From the NCBI GenBank assembly GCA_001600415.1, contig BCJX01000014.1:529779-593778 (forward strand): DNA of 64,000 nucleotides, written 5' to 3'. Of this stretch, positions 36,167-52,062 are shown in pieces. A program made the translations under genes and the position numbers. The notes beneath the pieces were generated by a model. That model had not been told where the DNA came from, did not search any database, and was given only the letters and a program-made list of their open reading frames with translations. The DNA comes from Pascua guehoae. Lineage: Eukaryota > Basidiomycota > Tremellomycetes > Trichosporonales > Trichosporonaceae. Numbering within the stretch: the stretch's first letter is position 1; every line of letters begins with the position of its first letter.

Positions 36167-37405
36167 CATGTTTTGTGTTTGCATACTTGTACCCACATGC
36201 ATTGTGTCACTTGTAAATGCGGAAGGCGGCTCTGCTTGCTGCATGGACAGCTGTGTGGGAGCCTGGGCTGTGAAGCCATCACCTTTGGCAGCGTTTGAGG
36301 CTTGGGAGACTCCTTTGGTGCTGTACCCGTGCACATTGGGATGGTTAAAACGGTGGGGTCTCATCAACCGCCTGGCAAGCTGTCCTCACTCACAGCTGGA
36401 ATACTGTCCATCGACGAGCATGTGAGCCGCGTGATTAAAGGTACCAAGGACAACTGTGCGAAAGGTGCTCCAACCCACTGTTTGGGGAGGGTGAGTGGCG
36501 CATCGTGGCGTCAAGAGTGTGTGCGCACGGCCTGTCAGTGATGCCAAATCCTTGGCATGTCAGAGATCAGATTGATGCTTCTGGCCAGACCATTGCTTCG
36601 GACAAGGCGAGTGGGGTGCGACTGCCCTCCCATCCCAGCTCGACCTGGCCAGATGGCCAGCGCTGCGAGTGGCGGCGTGGCGGGGGTGGCTGTGGCATGG
36701 CGATCTGGGCCCACTTGTGACCACGGCACCATCGGCCGGAGCGCCGTAGCGACTGTCCGCACGCCAGCATGTCCGCTTCCCCGTCATCGAATCATTATTA
36801 CTTCGGCGCCCATTGTCCAACTGCAGAGCCGAGCCCACGCCACAGGTCCCGACGGAACGCAACGGACAAGGACGGTACAAACGCCCAAGGCACCGGCGAA
36901 CGCCCGTCGCTCCCCCCTGTGCGCCGCTCTCGGAGGTGGCGGCGCACGGGGCATTTGCGTCCGAGGCGGCAAAGTGGGTGGTGCAGCTGTACGCGGCCGT
37001 TCCGCCTTGTCGGAAAGCAGGAGAGGACACGAGGAGTGTGACAACATACACGAGGAGGGGCGAGGGACGGGCAAGGTGGCCGTGGGACAAGATGGGAGGA
37101 GAGAGGGGGGCGAGCAAGGTATGAAGGACTGGAGCATGGGAACTGACCAACTCGAGGTATTTGGCGCCACTGGCGTAGAGTCGACCTCCGCGTGCAGACA
37201 TGAGACACGCGACAACCACACAGTGTGTCACAGTGTCACAAAGTCGCAGTGCGGCGTCACTTCACTGACGAGCCGGCGGCGACAGTGGCGTGCGTGCGTC
37301 CGTCGACTGGGGGAAGCAACCAACATAAAGTCGCACCCACTCTGTTCCCGCCTTCCTTTCTTTGTCCATTCTCCCATCCCTGCCATCCTTTCAGCCCTCA
37401 CCACC
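36167..37405. other. Intergenic and promoter
   Basis: 1.2 kb with no supported gene. A TATA-like acataaagtc lies about 80 bp upstream of the ATG at 37406. Confidence 0.45.
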
Positions 37406-38403
37406 ATGTCCCAAGTCGCCATCTCCCCAGACGTGCAGATGGCCCCCGACGTGAGCCGCCCCGTCCAAGCCGCGCTAACCCCAGCCGACGCCCGTGCTGC
37501 ACTTTTCCCCCCACGAGCCGAGCGACGACGCGGCACCGCGCAAAGTGCCCCGCGAGCCGCCGGCGTGGCTCCCCGCAGGCCTCGGCGCGCACGCCGTCTC
37601 CCGCTCGCGCGGACACGCCCGGACGGGGTCGGACCTGACGCCCCTCCCGCCGCCGCCGACGCCGGCCGTCGCCGCGTTCAACGTCCACCACGCCCCCAGC
37701 CCCCTCGCTGGCTCGCCGCAGATGCCGTCCCCGCTCATGGCGCCCTTCCCCCATTCCCACTCTCAGCAGCACTCGCACTCGCATTCCCCCTCGCATTCCC
37801 ACTCGCACTCGCCCAACTCGCAGCCGTCGGCACAGCAGCACCATGTGCCGCTGCACACGAGCTTCCACCACCTCCAAGTCACCGAGGAGGAGGGCGACGC
37901 GACTGACCCCAAGCCCGCCATCCCTGCATCTTCCTCGACCACCTCGGCCGTCCCCGATTCAGACACGGCGCCCAAGCACGAACCCGCCGACGGCCACACA
38001 AACTGCACCCACAAAGTCTGCAAGGCACTGGTGAGTCGCTCCGCCCCGTTACCCCCCCCGCCCGTGCTCACACCCCAGCGCAAAGTCGAGGCCCAGGTGA
38101 GCCATCATACAGAGTGACACTCTTGGCCCCCCTGGGTGTCCCAACGAACCTGCAAGACAGCCACTGGGACTGCCCCCGCGGCCTGACCCAGGGCCGCGTT
38201 CGTGGTCACTTTCCCAGGTCGGTGCTCACACCAGCGCTCGCGCGAGCATGCCGAGGCGGGGGCGGTCGAATGAGCGCACGTCCTCTGCCACAAACGATGC
38301 GCACGATGCGCAGGTGAGTGTCGGGTGCTGGTGAAGCACGCATGATCACCCGGCAATCAGCTCACATCAGCGCTCACATGAACAAGACGACGTGGTGCAG
38401 TAG
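37406..38403 (+). CDS. His/Ser/Pro-rich protein, unknown function
   Basis: Exons 37406-37450, 37485-38030, 38079-38096, 38218-38313 and 38371-38403 give 245 aa. The 34-bp first intron (GTGAGC to CTAACCCCAG) moves the frame into the region that codes for SRSRGHARTGSDLTPLPPPP and a His/Ser repeat (HSHSPSHSHSHS). A small Cys pair (NCTHKVCKAL) leads into the 18-nt exon RKVEAQ and a basic C-terminal part. The last two exons are chosen because they keep frame and have CTCAC-type branch sites. No domain is recognised; the protein is probably disordered and possibly regulatory. The 3' exons are less certain than the first two. Confidence 0.6.
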
Positions 38404-39206
38404 ATCAAAGAACATATCCGGCCCCGAGCGTGGGCGGCGAGACAGAGAACCAGCTTGGGATGGCGAGTGACCTGGGCGTGGAACAAGAAACAGGTCCGAC
38501 AGAAGATGAAAGCAGTAATGGCCCCTGCGTGTGTGTTGTAGAGGCTCCATGCCACAGAATACCAAGTGCATTGGGTCTCTGACTCGAGGAGGATAACAAG
38601 GCGAAGAGTGTGGGTGGTTTGGGTCTTGTTCTGCCCTGCAGGGGGACTGCAGTCTCCCTGCAGTCGTCTTCCGCGTCTATTTGAAGGTTGGAACACCATC
38701 AGTGCGAGGTGTACTGCACAGACTTGAGGCACTCTTGCACTTGTGCACAGGCCTGACGCGGATCGTAACTGCTGCCGACCACACATTGCCACCGGCGTAC
38801 CGAAGTGTGAGAAAGAGTCGATCGTTCGCTGCCCTTGTTCATCCCTCAAGCCATCCTAACCGATTCACTCATGCTGACGAGACAAACTTCGCTGGCGACC
38901 CTGGTGCAAGTCTGGGGCGGATACGTGCCAGATCTAATCTGGTGACTCACACATCTACCATGTCGACGAGGGCAGTACGCTCGTTTAATCCTAGTTACCT
39001 CTGGCCCCATGAAACCGTCGGACGACCCTAATGTCCAACCTCCCATTTCAGCGTCGGGGCCTCTATCCTAACTCCAGACGAGGGCCAAGGCTACAGACCA
39101 ACTTACGAATGACACCTATCAAGTTGGCTGCCACGCCTCGATCCTTGAAGGCTCACGAGCTCACGACGGCCGGCTGAGGCCCTCGGCACCCAAAAAGCAG
39201 GATGAA
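38404..39206. other. Intergenic before tRNA-Gln cluster
   Basis: No gene seen on either strand. Confidence 0.45.
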
Positions 39207-39288
39207 GGTCTGACTGGGAATCGAACCCAGATTACAAGAAAAATCTTACGATCAGAATCTTATGTACTAGCCTTTATACGATCAAACC
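39207..39288 (-). tRNA. tRNA-Gln (anticodon CTG), intron-containing, copy 1
   Basis: Minus-strand cloverleaf: acceptor GGTTTGA/TCAGACC, D arm GTAT/GTAC, anticodon stem TAAGA/TCTTG, loop TTCTGA then intron then T, T arm CTGGG-TTCGATT-CCCAG, discriminator T. The 11-nt intron differs from those of copies 2-4. A TTTTT terminator follows on the minus strand. Confidence 0.88.
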
Positions 39289-39623
39289 TCACAACTGCAG
39301 CTGTACCCAGCGCAAACTCCCGCCGTGCCCGTGTCCCATGTCTCCCGTATCTCGGTACAGCCTGCCCGTCGCTCCCACTACGCACACTTTACTCGCGCCC
39401 CTGACATTCGCGCCGCGGAGGCGGCGGACGCGCCCGTGGTCGTCAACAAAGCCCGGCGGACCGAGATGGGCTTGGCCGACGGTGCAAACGAGGAGAAGGA
39501 CGGAGTTGACCTCGTATGCTGTGTGCCAATGATGGGCCACTATGGGATAAAGGCCAAGGGCGAAGGTCGCCGAAATGCGCCATCTCCCGCTGGCAAGCTC
39601 GCGCCGAAAAAAGCAAAGTTGCA

Positions 39624-39705
39624 GGTCTGACTGGGAATCGAACCCAGATTACAAGAATGATCATGGGATCAGAATCTTGTGTACTAGCCTTTATACGATC
39701 AAACC
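39624..39705 (-). tRNA. tRNA-Gln (CTG), intron-containing, copy 2
   Basis: As copy 1 but anticodon stem CAAGA/TCTTG and intron tcccatgatca, identical in copies 2, 3 and 4. A T-run terminator follows in the minus direction. Confidence 0.9.
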
Positions 39706-40067
39706 ACGACACTGGGAGCTTGTGCTCGTCAGATGCGCGCAAGCGGCCCGACGGCGGCAGCTAGATGTATACGAAGTTGCGGGGGACATTGTGCAGACTC
39801 GACTGCAGAAGGCCGCACACGGCATGGTGCCGACGAGGCTGGGCGAGGATGAGGATGAGGACCGGGATGAGGATGGGGATGATGATGGGGCTGAGACTGC
39901 AGCCTCAGCGAGGAGGCATGGCACTCGGCCTTTGAGCGAGCACCCCAACTCCTAAATCAACCCCCAAGAGCGATGCAATTGACACGTCAAGGACCGCGAT
40001 GCGAGGATGTCCCATGTCCTCGTCAGAACGCACATTGCCCAAATACAGGCTCAAAAAGCAAGATGCA

Positions 40068-40149
40068 GGTCTGGCTGGGAATCGAACCCAGATTACAAGA
40101 ATGATCATGGGATCAGAATCTTGTGTACTAGCCTTTATACGATCAAACC
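40068..40149 (-). tRNA. tRNA-Gln (CTG), intron-containing, copy 3
   Basis: Same as copy 2 except that the last acceptor pair is broken: position 66 is C opposite A7. T-run terminator conserved. Confidence 0.88.
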
Positions 40150-40629
40150 CCTTACAATGGCTTCATATCCGTACCCGACTTCGCATCTGGGGCCCTCGGG
40201 TCATGGCCGGCCTCGCCTGGTGGTGCTACGGAGGCGAGATAGAGGTGCACGCATACTAGAGACCTGTGAGGCGCTAACCACCGTCGCCCCTAGATTCTTC
40301 TGTTGGTTGTGTCCCTGCCCACATGCCACATGCCGATGGTTCCGATCGCTGAATCGTATGTCAGCAATGTGGTCGCTCGGTGTGCAGTTCGCTTGTCGAG
40401 GCATGGCGGTCCTGTAGCGTTTGGCGGGAGGCCATGGACCGAAGTTGTGCGTGTTGGTTGGTGGCCGCTTGCGGGTGCAGCTTGTACGCTGCCTGCCAGT
40501 CACCTCACCAAGAGCGACGGGACAAACGTCTAGGACACCCGTGCGAGGTCGTTCGAGCTCCAGTCGCCCAGGCCCCAGTCGCCCAGGCCGCTCAAATGCA
40601 AGCTCTGCAGGATCAAAAAGCAAGATGTA

Positions 40630-40711
40630 GGTCTGACTGGGAATCGAACCCAGATTACAAGAATGATCATGGGATCAGAATCTTGTGTACTAGCCTTTAT
40701 ACGATCAAACC
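40630..40711 (-). tRNA. tRNA-Gln (CTG), intron-containing, copy 4
   Basis: Same as copy 2, with an intact acceptor stem and the 11-nt intron tcccatgatca. T-run terminator conserved. Confidence 0.9.
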
Positions 40712-45270
<4,559 letters not shown>

Positions 45271-45791
45271 GTTGCCTGCCCCGGGGGGGGGGGGGGGGCA
45301 CCCCGCCAGCAGAAACGGATCCTGCACCCAGACGGTGCTCTCTGGCTGAGGGAGGGTATCCAAAACCTGGTCAGCGCATCCCAAACCTGGTAAGGGCATC
45401 CCAAACTTGGTAAGGGCATCCCAAACCTGGCAAGCGTATCCCAAACCTGGAAAGTGTATCCCAAACCTAGCAACCGCATCCCAAACCTGACCGAGACGTG
45501 GTATATCCTGACTTCCATGTCGGTGGTTAGTGCATTAGTGCGAGACGATGTAGACGTAGCAGCAGATGAATAACATGATATCCGTCAGAGTACAAGCTCG
45601 CTCTACCACGCCTCTCCGTAGTCGTCTAAAGTCGTACAGAATCAGAATCAAGCGTCTAACACACGCACGCCAGACGTGCCTCCCGTGCGACGGGGCGAGC
45701 ACGCCTCTGCCCCTGCCGGTCCCTCAACCTCTAAGCGACTGTACGCCCACCATCCAGCGTGCGGGTCGCCTCACCCCGCCTCGACACCCCA
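45271..45791. other. Intergenic between convergent genes
   Basis: No gene seen. A G tract at about 45282-45298 and the 20-bp minisatellite at 45361-45490. Confidence 0.5.
45361..45490. repeat. 20-bp minisatellite, about 6.5 copies
   Basis: Unit ccaaacctggtaagggcatc with 1-4 changes per copy. It shares atcccaaacctg with the 17-bp array at 52063. Confidence 0.85.
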
Positions 45792-46751
45792 CTAGCCAGT
45801 ATACACCCTGAGCCACCCACTCACCCCCTGGCGACACACGAGACAGCTCGCCGCCGCCTCCCCCTCGAGCGCGAGCCGCACGCGCCCGTCCGCCCCCCGC
45901 TCGCGCGTCACGCCCAAATCACCCCCCTCCCCCGTGGTAGCGAGCAGGTCGCACCCGCGGATCTCGCCGCCGCGCCGGCCCTCCTTGGGCGCGACGTAGC
46001 CGCCGATACTGAGGCGGCGCGAGGGCGGGTGCTTGGCCACGGCGCGCGACAGCGTCACGTTCCAGGGCACGCGGGATGTCGGCGAGGTCGAGGGCGAGGT
46101 CGAGGGTGAGGTGGGGGCGGGGGCTGCGTCGGTGGCGGCGGCGTCGGTGGCGAGCGAGGCGAGGTCGAGCTCGCGCGCTCGCTCCCGCTCCCGCTCCAGA
46201 CGGACCGTGCGGGCTTCGCGCTCGCGCGTCGCGTTGTGGACTAGCAGGGGCGCGCAGAGGTAGCATAGGTTGAGGTGGCAGCCTGGTGTCAGCGAGGGGA
46301 GGTGGGGACCGGGGGTGCGGGAGGGGGCTGTGGTTGCAGTGGTGGGTACAGCGGGGCGGAGAGTTGGGTGATCGGAGCACGGGCCTCCGGGGTGCCCGTG
46401 GGGCCCGGGTTGTGCGGGGTGGAGGCGGGGGCGGCTGTCACTGTACTTACACGGGAGGAGGACGGCGCTCGGCGTGCGCGCAAAGCACAGCAGGCAGAGG
46501 GGGTATGGCTGGTCCACCGGCACCGCCTGTGCTTGTGTTTGTGCCTGAGGAGCTGCCTGTGCGGACGGCATGGTGTGTCCAGACTCGGTGGGAGCGGGCG
46601 GGGCAGTCGGACGTGCGTGGCTCGGGCTCGGGGGCGATTCCGACGGTGCCGCAGATTCCGATGCTGATGTTGCAGTGTCCGAGTCCGAGAGGCGCCGGGC
46701 GCGGCGGACGTTGTCGAGCTCGCGGCCGAGGGACGCGAGGCTGAGGGACAT
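45792..46751 (-). CDS. RING-finger-like protein with long internal insertion
   Basis: Exons 46751-46451 and 46282-45792 give 263 aa. A Ser/Pro/Ala/Gln-rich N-terminus leads to CLLCFARTPSAVLLPCCHLN followed by LCYLC, which is the first three metal-binding pairs of a C3HC4 RING (Cys-x2-Cys, Cys-x-His, Cys-x2-Cys). The last pair, CLVCRQG, comes only about 120 residues later, at the C-terminus, after an Arg/Glu coil and a basic stretch. RING proteins of this kind act as E3 ubiquitin ligases; with such an insertion the assignment is inferred. A GTGAGT directly after CLVCRQ-G could be a donor to a further short 3' exon, so the C-terminus is uncertain. Confidence 0.62.
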   Translation of the reverse strand: MSLSLASLGRELDNVRRARRLSDSDTATSASESAAPSESPPSPSHARPTAPPAPTESGHTMPSAQAAPQAQTQAQAVPVDQPYPLCLLCFARTPSAVLLPCKYSDSRPRLHPAQPGPHGHPGGPCSDHPTLRPAVPTTATTAPSRTPGPHLPSLTPGCHLNLCYLCAPLLVHNATREREARTVRLERERERARELDLASLATDAAATDAAPAPTSPSTSPSTSPTSRVPWNVTLSRAVAKHPPSRRLSIGGYVAPKEGRRGGEIRGCDLLATTGEGGDLGVTRERGADGRVRLALEGEAAASCLVCRQGVSGWLRVYTG

Positions 46752-47845
46752 GGGCGAGCGGCGGATGAGTGTTGTGGTGGACCATGTGGTTGAGCATATG
46801 GGTTGCTGGCCGCTGGGTTCTGTGTGCTGGGTGTGGGGTCTGGGGTGTGGGGTGGCGGGTGGTGCGTCGGGTGTCGTGTTGCCGAGCCAGGCCAGGTAGG
46901 GCCAGTCACGAGACCGCCATGTCAAAATGTGACTAACCGCTGTAATGTCCCGGATTTCCCATGCTTGCTCCGTTGGGCGCTCTGACATGCCCAGCGTGCA
47001 CAGGTATACCTACATAGATACGTGAACGATGGCATTGTACTCACTACATGCTTACTGCCTCATCCACAAACACGGCAGTTATCGCAGAGTGCAGACGCAC
47101 AGACTGGACTAGGAGCTGACATACAGTCTGTGCCTGGTTGGTCCTCTGATCCTGTGATAATGTGCCACTCAGCTGCCTCCGTTTGTCAGCGTCCGTCACC
47201 ACCTGCGACCGTGTCCCAGCAATGCTCCGGCCAATGCTCCAGGCCCTATTCCAGCTCATTGCACGCTACCCGGCTGGCTTGCGGCAGCCCCAGGCCCGAG
47301 TCTGACAATGGGCACGATCTCACCCACAGTGCGAAGACTCTGGGACACACACAACACCGTAGAGCGAGCACTCTGGGACACAACCGCGAGACGACTAACT
47401 CCAGAGAGGCAAAGATTGGATAACACGAGCATGTCGACTACAAGCGCGTGTGGCGAGACAAGACACACACGAGACGCAGCTGGTGACGATAGTAGGTGGT
47501 GGCTAACGCCGGCGTCGGAGGCGGATCGCTCATCGGTCGCTCCTCTGACGACCAGGCTGAGACCGGTCGAGTGGGGTTCGTCTTCCTGTCCTTTGCTGCG
47601 CTGCAGCTTCGCTACACCGTCCCAACGATGAGAATGCCCTCCATCTCGTCATCCCCTTGGAGAGGAGAGGATCTCGGGCATAGCCGCATGGAAGAAAACA
47701 AACCAGATGATGGCTACGAGGTTGAGCGCAAAGGTGCCACCTTCACCCACCGAGACTCGAAAACCGTCTCCGACACCGCAAACCCTTCCCAGACTACGCA
47801 CAGTGTGCCCCCGAGGGCTCGAGCGGGCTCCACCGACACCAAAAA
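46752..47845. other. Intergenic
   Basis: No supported gene. The minus frame is open upstream of the chosen RING-gene ATG, but its codons there do not look coding. Confidence 0.4.
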
Positions 47846-47968
47846 GGTCACGACGGGGCTCGAACCCGCGATCTCCTGATCACTTTGAGGCGACAAGAGG
47901 GATTGGATGGAACGCCTCTTGTGTGTCTCAAGTCGTAGTCAGACGCCGTACCATTTGGCCACGCGACC
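47846..47968 (-). tRNA. tRNA-Arg (anticodon ACG) with 52-nt intron
   Basis: Minus strand: acceptor GGTCGCG/CGTGACC, D region GCC...GGC, anticodon stem TCTGA/TCAGG, anticodon ACG at 47936-47934, T arm GCGGG-TTCGAGC-CCCGT. The 5' half resembles yeast tRNA-Arg(ACG). Intron 47932-47881 after A37. T run after the 3' end. Confidence 0.82.
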
Positions 47969-49931
47969 TGTGGGATACTGGGACAGTGTCCGAGGTGTCG
48001 GGGCGGGGACGTGGTGAAACGCGCCGAGGGTGTCTGTCGGGGGATGGCGGGGGGAATTGGGAGCCTGGCATTTGGGCTTGGCGAAGATGCCTCGGCTGTA
48101 GTTTGCCAAGCACGTTAAGCTGTCGCGCTTGCACCTCGAGCTTGCCGCGTACTCTCCATGGCGTTCTTGGGACGCACTGTTTGGCCTGTGCTCTTTCTTG
48201 CTCAGTCTCTCCTCGCGGCCGGCACAGCGTGAAGCCTCACCAGTTCAGCCATGGCGTGTGTGCTTTCCTTCAAAAAGTTCAGATACTCGCGGGCCACACC
48301 TGGCTATCGATGCGGCCTCCTCATCCTCGCGTACTGTGAAAGCGAACTGAACTGCACTGTCCCGTCTCTCCTCCCCCACAAGCGACAGCTTCTGGGGTAC
48401 ACTGCCGCGAGGCAAGACACGCCTGTGTCCGATTAGGTCTGTTTCAGCTTTCGAGTTATGAATATCCAACCACATAGGGTGTCCTTTAGTTGTTATTTGG
48501 CTGGTCAGTACGGGAGGACGCCATGTGTTGGGTAAGTACATACACAGGCTTGGAATAGCAGATACAACCTTTGACGCGTTTGACAGATGAATGTGTGAAA
48601 TCCAGGGTGCGAATGGCAGCCGCACTGGGCTTGTCCTCGCATGGGCGGCAGGTAGGAGCACGCGCCCTTTCCGTGAGATTATCATTATCAGCATGCCGTC
48701 AAAATCCTCAGGCCCACCGCCCACAGGAGCCCTGCCATACGTGTCCAAACCCACCTCACCTCAAACGCACGAAAATTATCCACACTGCCTCTTTCGGTGA
48801 CGCACGCAGATAATTAAGGCGCGTCCGCCTCGAGATCAGATGCAATTACGCGTTATACTTGGCAACCCAAGAAACTGGCCCCTATGCTGAGAAACTTTAG
48901 CTGGTGCGGAAACAAGTCGACGCTGAGTGGAAAAGCTGCGTGAGAACTCGATGTGGGAGCCAAGAGCGGCCAAGCTCCAAGCTGGCCGCCTTGGATGGTC
49001 GTTGTCCAGGTGTTTGGACACTTATGTTATGGAAAGGTTAGTCCCAGATATCGCCAAGGCCGGGGAGGGGTTAGACTAGCGGTGGTGTTGACCAAACGCT
49101 AAGCTTTATTGTATGATTCCCTTAACTTGGCGCGATGTGGGGATGTGGATGACCTTGTTGCACAGAACGGAGCATTCTACCGCGAATCACCATTTTACGT
49201 ATGTGTTCGGTGCATAGCATGCTCGGTACTGCGGGTCGTCTTCGCTCCGGCCAAGCCCATATTAGGTAACATTCCCACCTTTAGCTGGCTGGCATTTGAT
49301 CATTTGAGAGGCTGGAAGCCGCAAAACGTAAAGAGGCACCATTTAGCCTCTGAGGGCGCGGGCGGGCGCGTCCATTCCATGTTTGCAGTACTGTACAGTA
49401 CCTGGGCCTGCGGCGATGTGGGGGCCTCTGACGGCGCGGCGCGTCCATTCCATGTTTGCAGTACTGTACCTGGGCCTGCGGCGTCTGATGTCGGCTGTTT
49501 GCGACACCCGCAGGGGAAGACGTACCTCAAGGCACCGCAGTATTGTACTGCATGTGTGGTTCTTCTTTCGTCTTCTGAGCCAGGGTGCTGTCGATTCCTT
49601 ACGTGACATGTGGCAATGTTTCAGCATCAACCTTCCCGACCCCGGTCCCATTCTCCTCGCTGGCCCCCTCGGCCCTCTGAGCGCGCGCGGTGATCGCTCG
49701 ACATGGCTATAGTACACTTTTTTTAAGGTTGACTAGTGGCCCGCGTCAGCTACTGTGCCTGTGTTTCCGACGCGAGGCACCAAACCCAGAAAATGACATC
49801 CGTCGGGACTGCTGGAACGAGACAGGGGGGGCTGTGTTCGCGCCAGCAATGAACGGCGGGACGATGACTTGCGCGCGACCCCGAGAACGTCTCGTTCATC
49901 ATTACTACATTCTCCGTCGGGGTTAACAACT
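47969..49931. other. Gene-poor region
   Basis: Two kilobases with no supported gene. Contains the direct duplication at 49347-49483. Confidence 0.45.
49347..49483. repeat. Adjacent direct duplication of about 60-69 bp
   Basis: Copies at 49347-49415 and 49425-49483 share cctctga-ggcgcgg, gcgtccattccatgtttgca, gtactgtac and ctgggcctgcggcg. The first copy has an extra agtac and gcggg. Confidence 0.8.
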
Positions 49932-51469
49932 ATGGTGTCCATGGCAGCGGTGTCGATCGCGGCGTCGGCGCCTGACGCCGCGTTGGTGGATAGGTAAGTC
50001 ACGGTCAAGGCGATGTTGAAGGCGGACAACCTCGACCGTGCTTCCCATGGGGACACGCGATGGCTGACGCACAGCCCACATCCACTCGAGAAGCGCGACG
50101 CAAGTGAGACCGATCTCGGCGACGACGCGTCTCCATCCACTCGGACAAGATCGAACGCGGGTGCCATTGCCGGAGGAATCGTGAGTGGTAGACGGGACGT
50201 CAAAGGAGCTGCTGCTGACAAGAAGGTCGGGTGCGTCCTCGGCGTGCTCCTCATGGCACTCATGGGCTGGTGCTGGTATGCTCGGCGCCGACGAAGACCG
50301 TGAGTTTACCCGTATGGCACTTGCTGATAGCAGACAACGAGTTGAGCGGTACAACAACTCTAGCTTTGTGATCGAACAGCCGAGCGCGCAGCACTCGCAG
50401 ATGGGCCTGTGTGCGTATCTCGAGTCTTCCCAGACGCGTCCGCTAATATGTCAGTGGGGCCCGAGGGCTTGCTCTCCACATCATGGATCTCGCAAATCCT
50501 ACGGCCGAGCCAGGACCGACCACGAGATGTCGAAAACGACCCCCATGATTACAGTTCACGTTCGAAACGAGCCCAACGAAGTCAAGACTACCTCACGTCG
50601 TCTGAAAGCCTGTACGTTGAATGTCCCGCCCGAGAATGATTTGCCTGACGTCCAGCGCTGCACGACCGCGCAACTCGCACCCATTCATGCGCACTGGACT
50701 GCGTGTCTCGACCAACCCAATGTCCCAATCCACCTCGTCGCTCGCTACCACCACGCCCAAATCGCTCGCGTCGCTCTTCTGGGGCGGCCCCGCGAGTCGG
50801 TCGTCGCGCAGCCTCAACAGAATACCACGACCGTCATCACCCCCGCCCCCGCTCCCCGTCCCGCCACCACTCTCAGAATTGCGTACGCGCAATACAAAAA
50901 TGCTATCTCCCATTCGCATCCAAAACACGTATGGGAAAGAAAAGAGCAAGAACGCGAGTGTCTATCTCTCCCCCGACGTGTGCCTCTCACCCCTCCCTCG
51001 TCACGCTGGCGGTAGCAAGCCACCCGACCCCCGTGCCGACAGCCGACGGTGAGTAGTCACACCTTGTCCCGCGCCGAGCTCATAGACCAGCCGCACAAGC
51101 CGCCCGCCCAGCCGGCCCCCAAGCCGCCCCAACGGCCCCCGCCCCCAGCGCCTCTCGTCCCGCCTCTCGTCCCGCCCCTTTACGCAGGAGGAGGACGCCG
51201 GCCGCCTCATCGAGGTCAAGACCCTCGAGGAGCCAGAACGCCGCGCCGAGACCGCCGCGCCCAGCTACAATCCCACACCCGCAGCGTCCATGCTCAGCTA
51301 CAACCCCGTGTGGGCCGCCACTGCCCCCGAGCTGCGCCTGCCGCGGTCCGTGTTTGAGCGCGCTGGCGATGGGGTCCTAAAAGTCGTCCCGCCCAGCTAT
51401 AATCCGGCGTGGGCGAAAACAATGCCCGATCTGCATTCTCCGGATCTGCGCCCGCAGAGGAGGTCGTAA
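49932..51469 (+). CDS. Single-pass membrane protein, 3' exons uncertain
   Basis: Exons 49932-49993, 50075-50180, 50223-50299, 50334-50410, 50455-50611 and 50656-51048 join in frame. The product starts MVSMAAVSIAASAPDAALVD (weak signal), has LEKR (possible Kex2 site), a helix VGCVLGVLLMALMGWCWYA ending RRRRR, and a cytosolic tail with SLFWGGP and a Pro run. A last exon from about 51189 to the stop at 51469 codes for EEDAGRLIEVKTLEEPE and three SYNP/SYNPA units, but its phase does not fit the donor at 51049, so a small exon or sequence error is missing from the model. If the GTACGT donor at 50612 is not used, translation would stop at 50639 after 168 aa. Architecture resembles the genes at 2609 and 7272. 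Confidence 0.5.
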
Positions 51470-51667
51470 GAGGGTAGTGTACGAGTACTGGAGACGGGAG
51501 ACCGGTTATATTTCGTTGTGAGAAGTAGGCTAAGGACGTAATGAAGGACTGTGGACAGCGATGCAACCGTCTTGCCCCCGGCCGTCACTCCTGTTCCCAA
51601 CATCCATCTGCTCCATCCCGCACTCATTGTCACTCCTGACCCCCGTTGGGATATGAACATCGTCCAA

Positions 51668-51764
51668 GGCAACGTGGCGGAGTGGTTAACGCGGTTGACT
51701 CGAATCGGGAACACCTGGATTATCAACTTCCTTCGGGAGCACATGTTCGAATCATGTCGTTGTC
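51668..51764 (+). tRNA. tRNA-Ser (anticodon CGA), intron-containing
   Basis: Class II tRNA: acceptor GGCAACG/CGTTGTC, anticodon stem GTTGA/TCAAC, anticodon CGA at 51701-51703, 17-nt intron 51705-51721, variable arm with TCC-TTC-GGGA, T arm ACATG-TTCGAAT-CATGT, discriminator G at 51765, TTTT shortly after. Confidence 0.9.
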
Positions 51765-52062
51765 GAGCTCTTTTGCTGGTCTCGTCTACTTACTGACAGA
51801 ATCAACATGGAAGAAGAAGGAGGAGGTTTACAGAGGGAACTTTTGTTTACACGGGGAACTTTTGTTACCGTGACTAAGACAACTGCCCCACTCGTCCACC
51901 ACTCACTCACGGCACAGACAGTGACAACGTCCCCATAGATGTGCGAACAGAAGGCACCGGGCGTGGTCAAGGCACGTCTCGGCTGGTGACTTTGGTGGGG
52001 ACAGCCAGAGTTCGAGGGCAGCCACCCGCCCAATCCATCGTGCTCCGCTGCATCCTCTCTGC

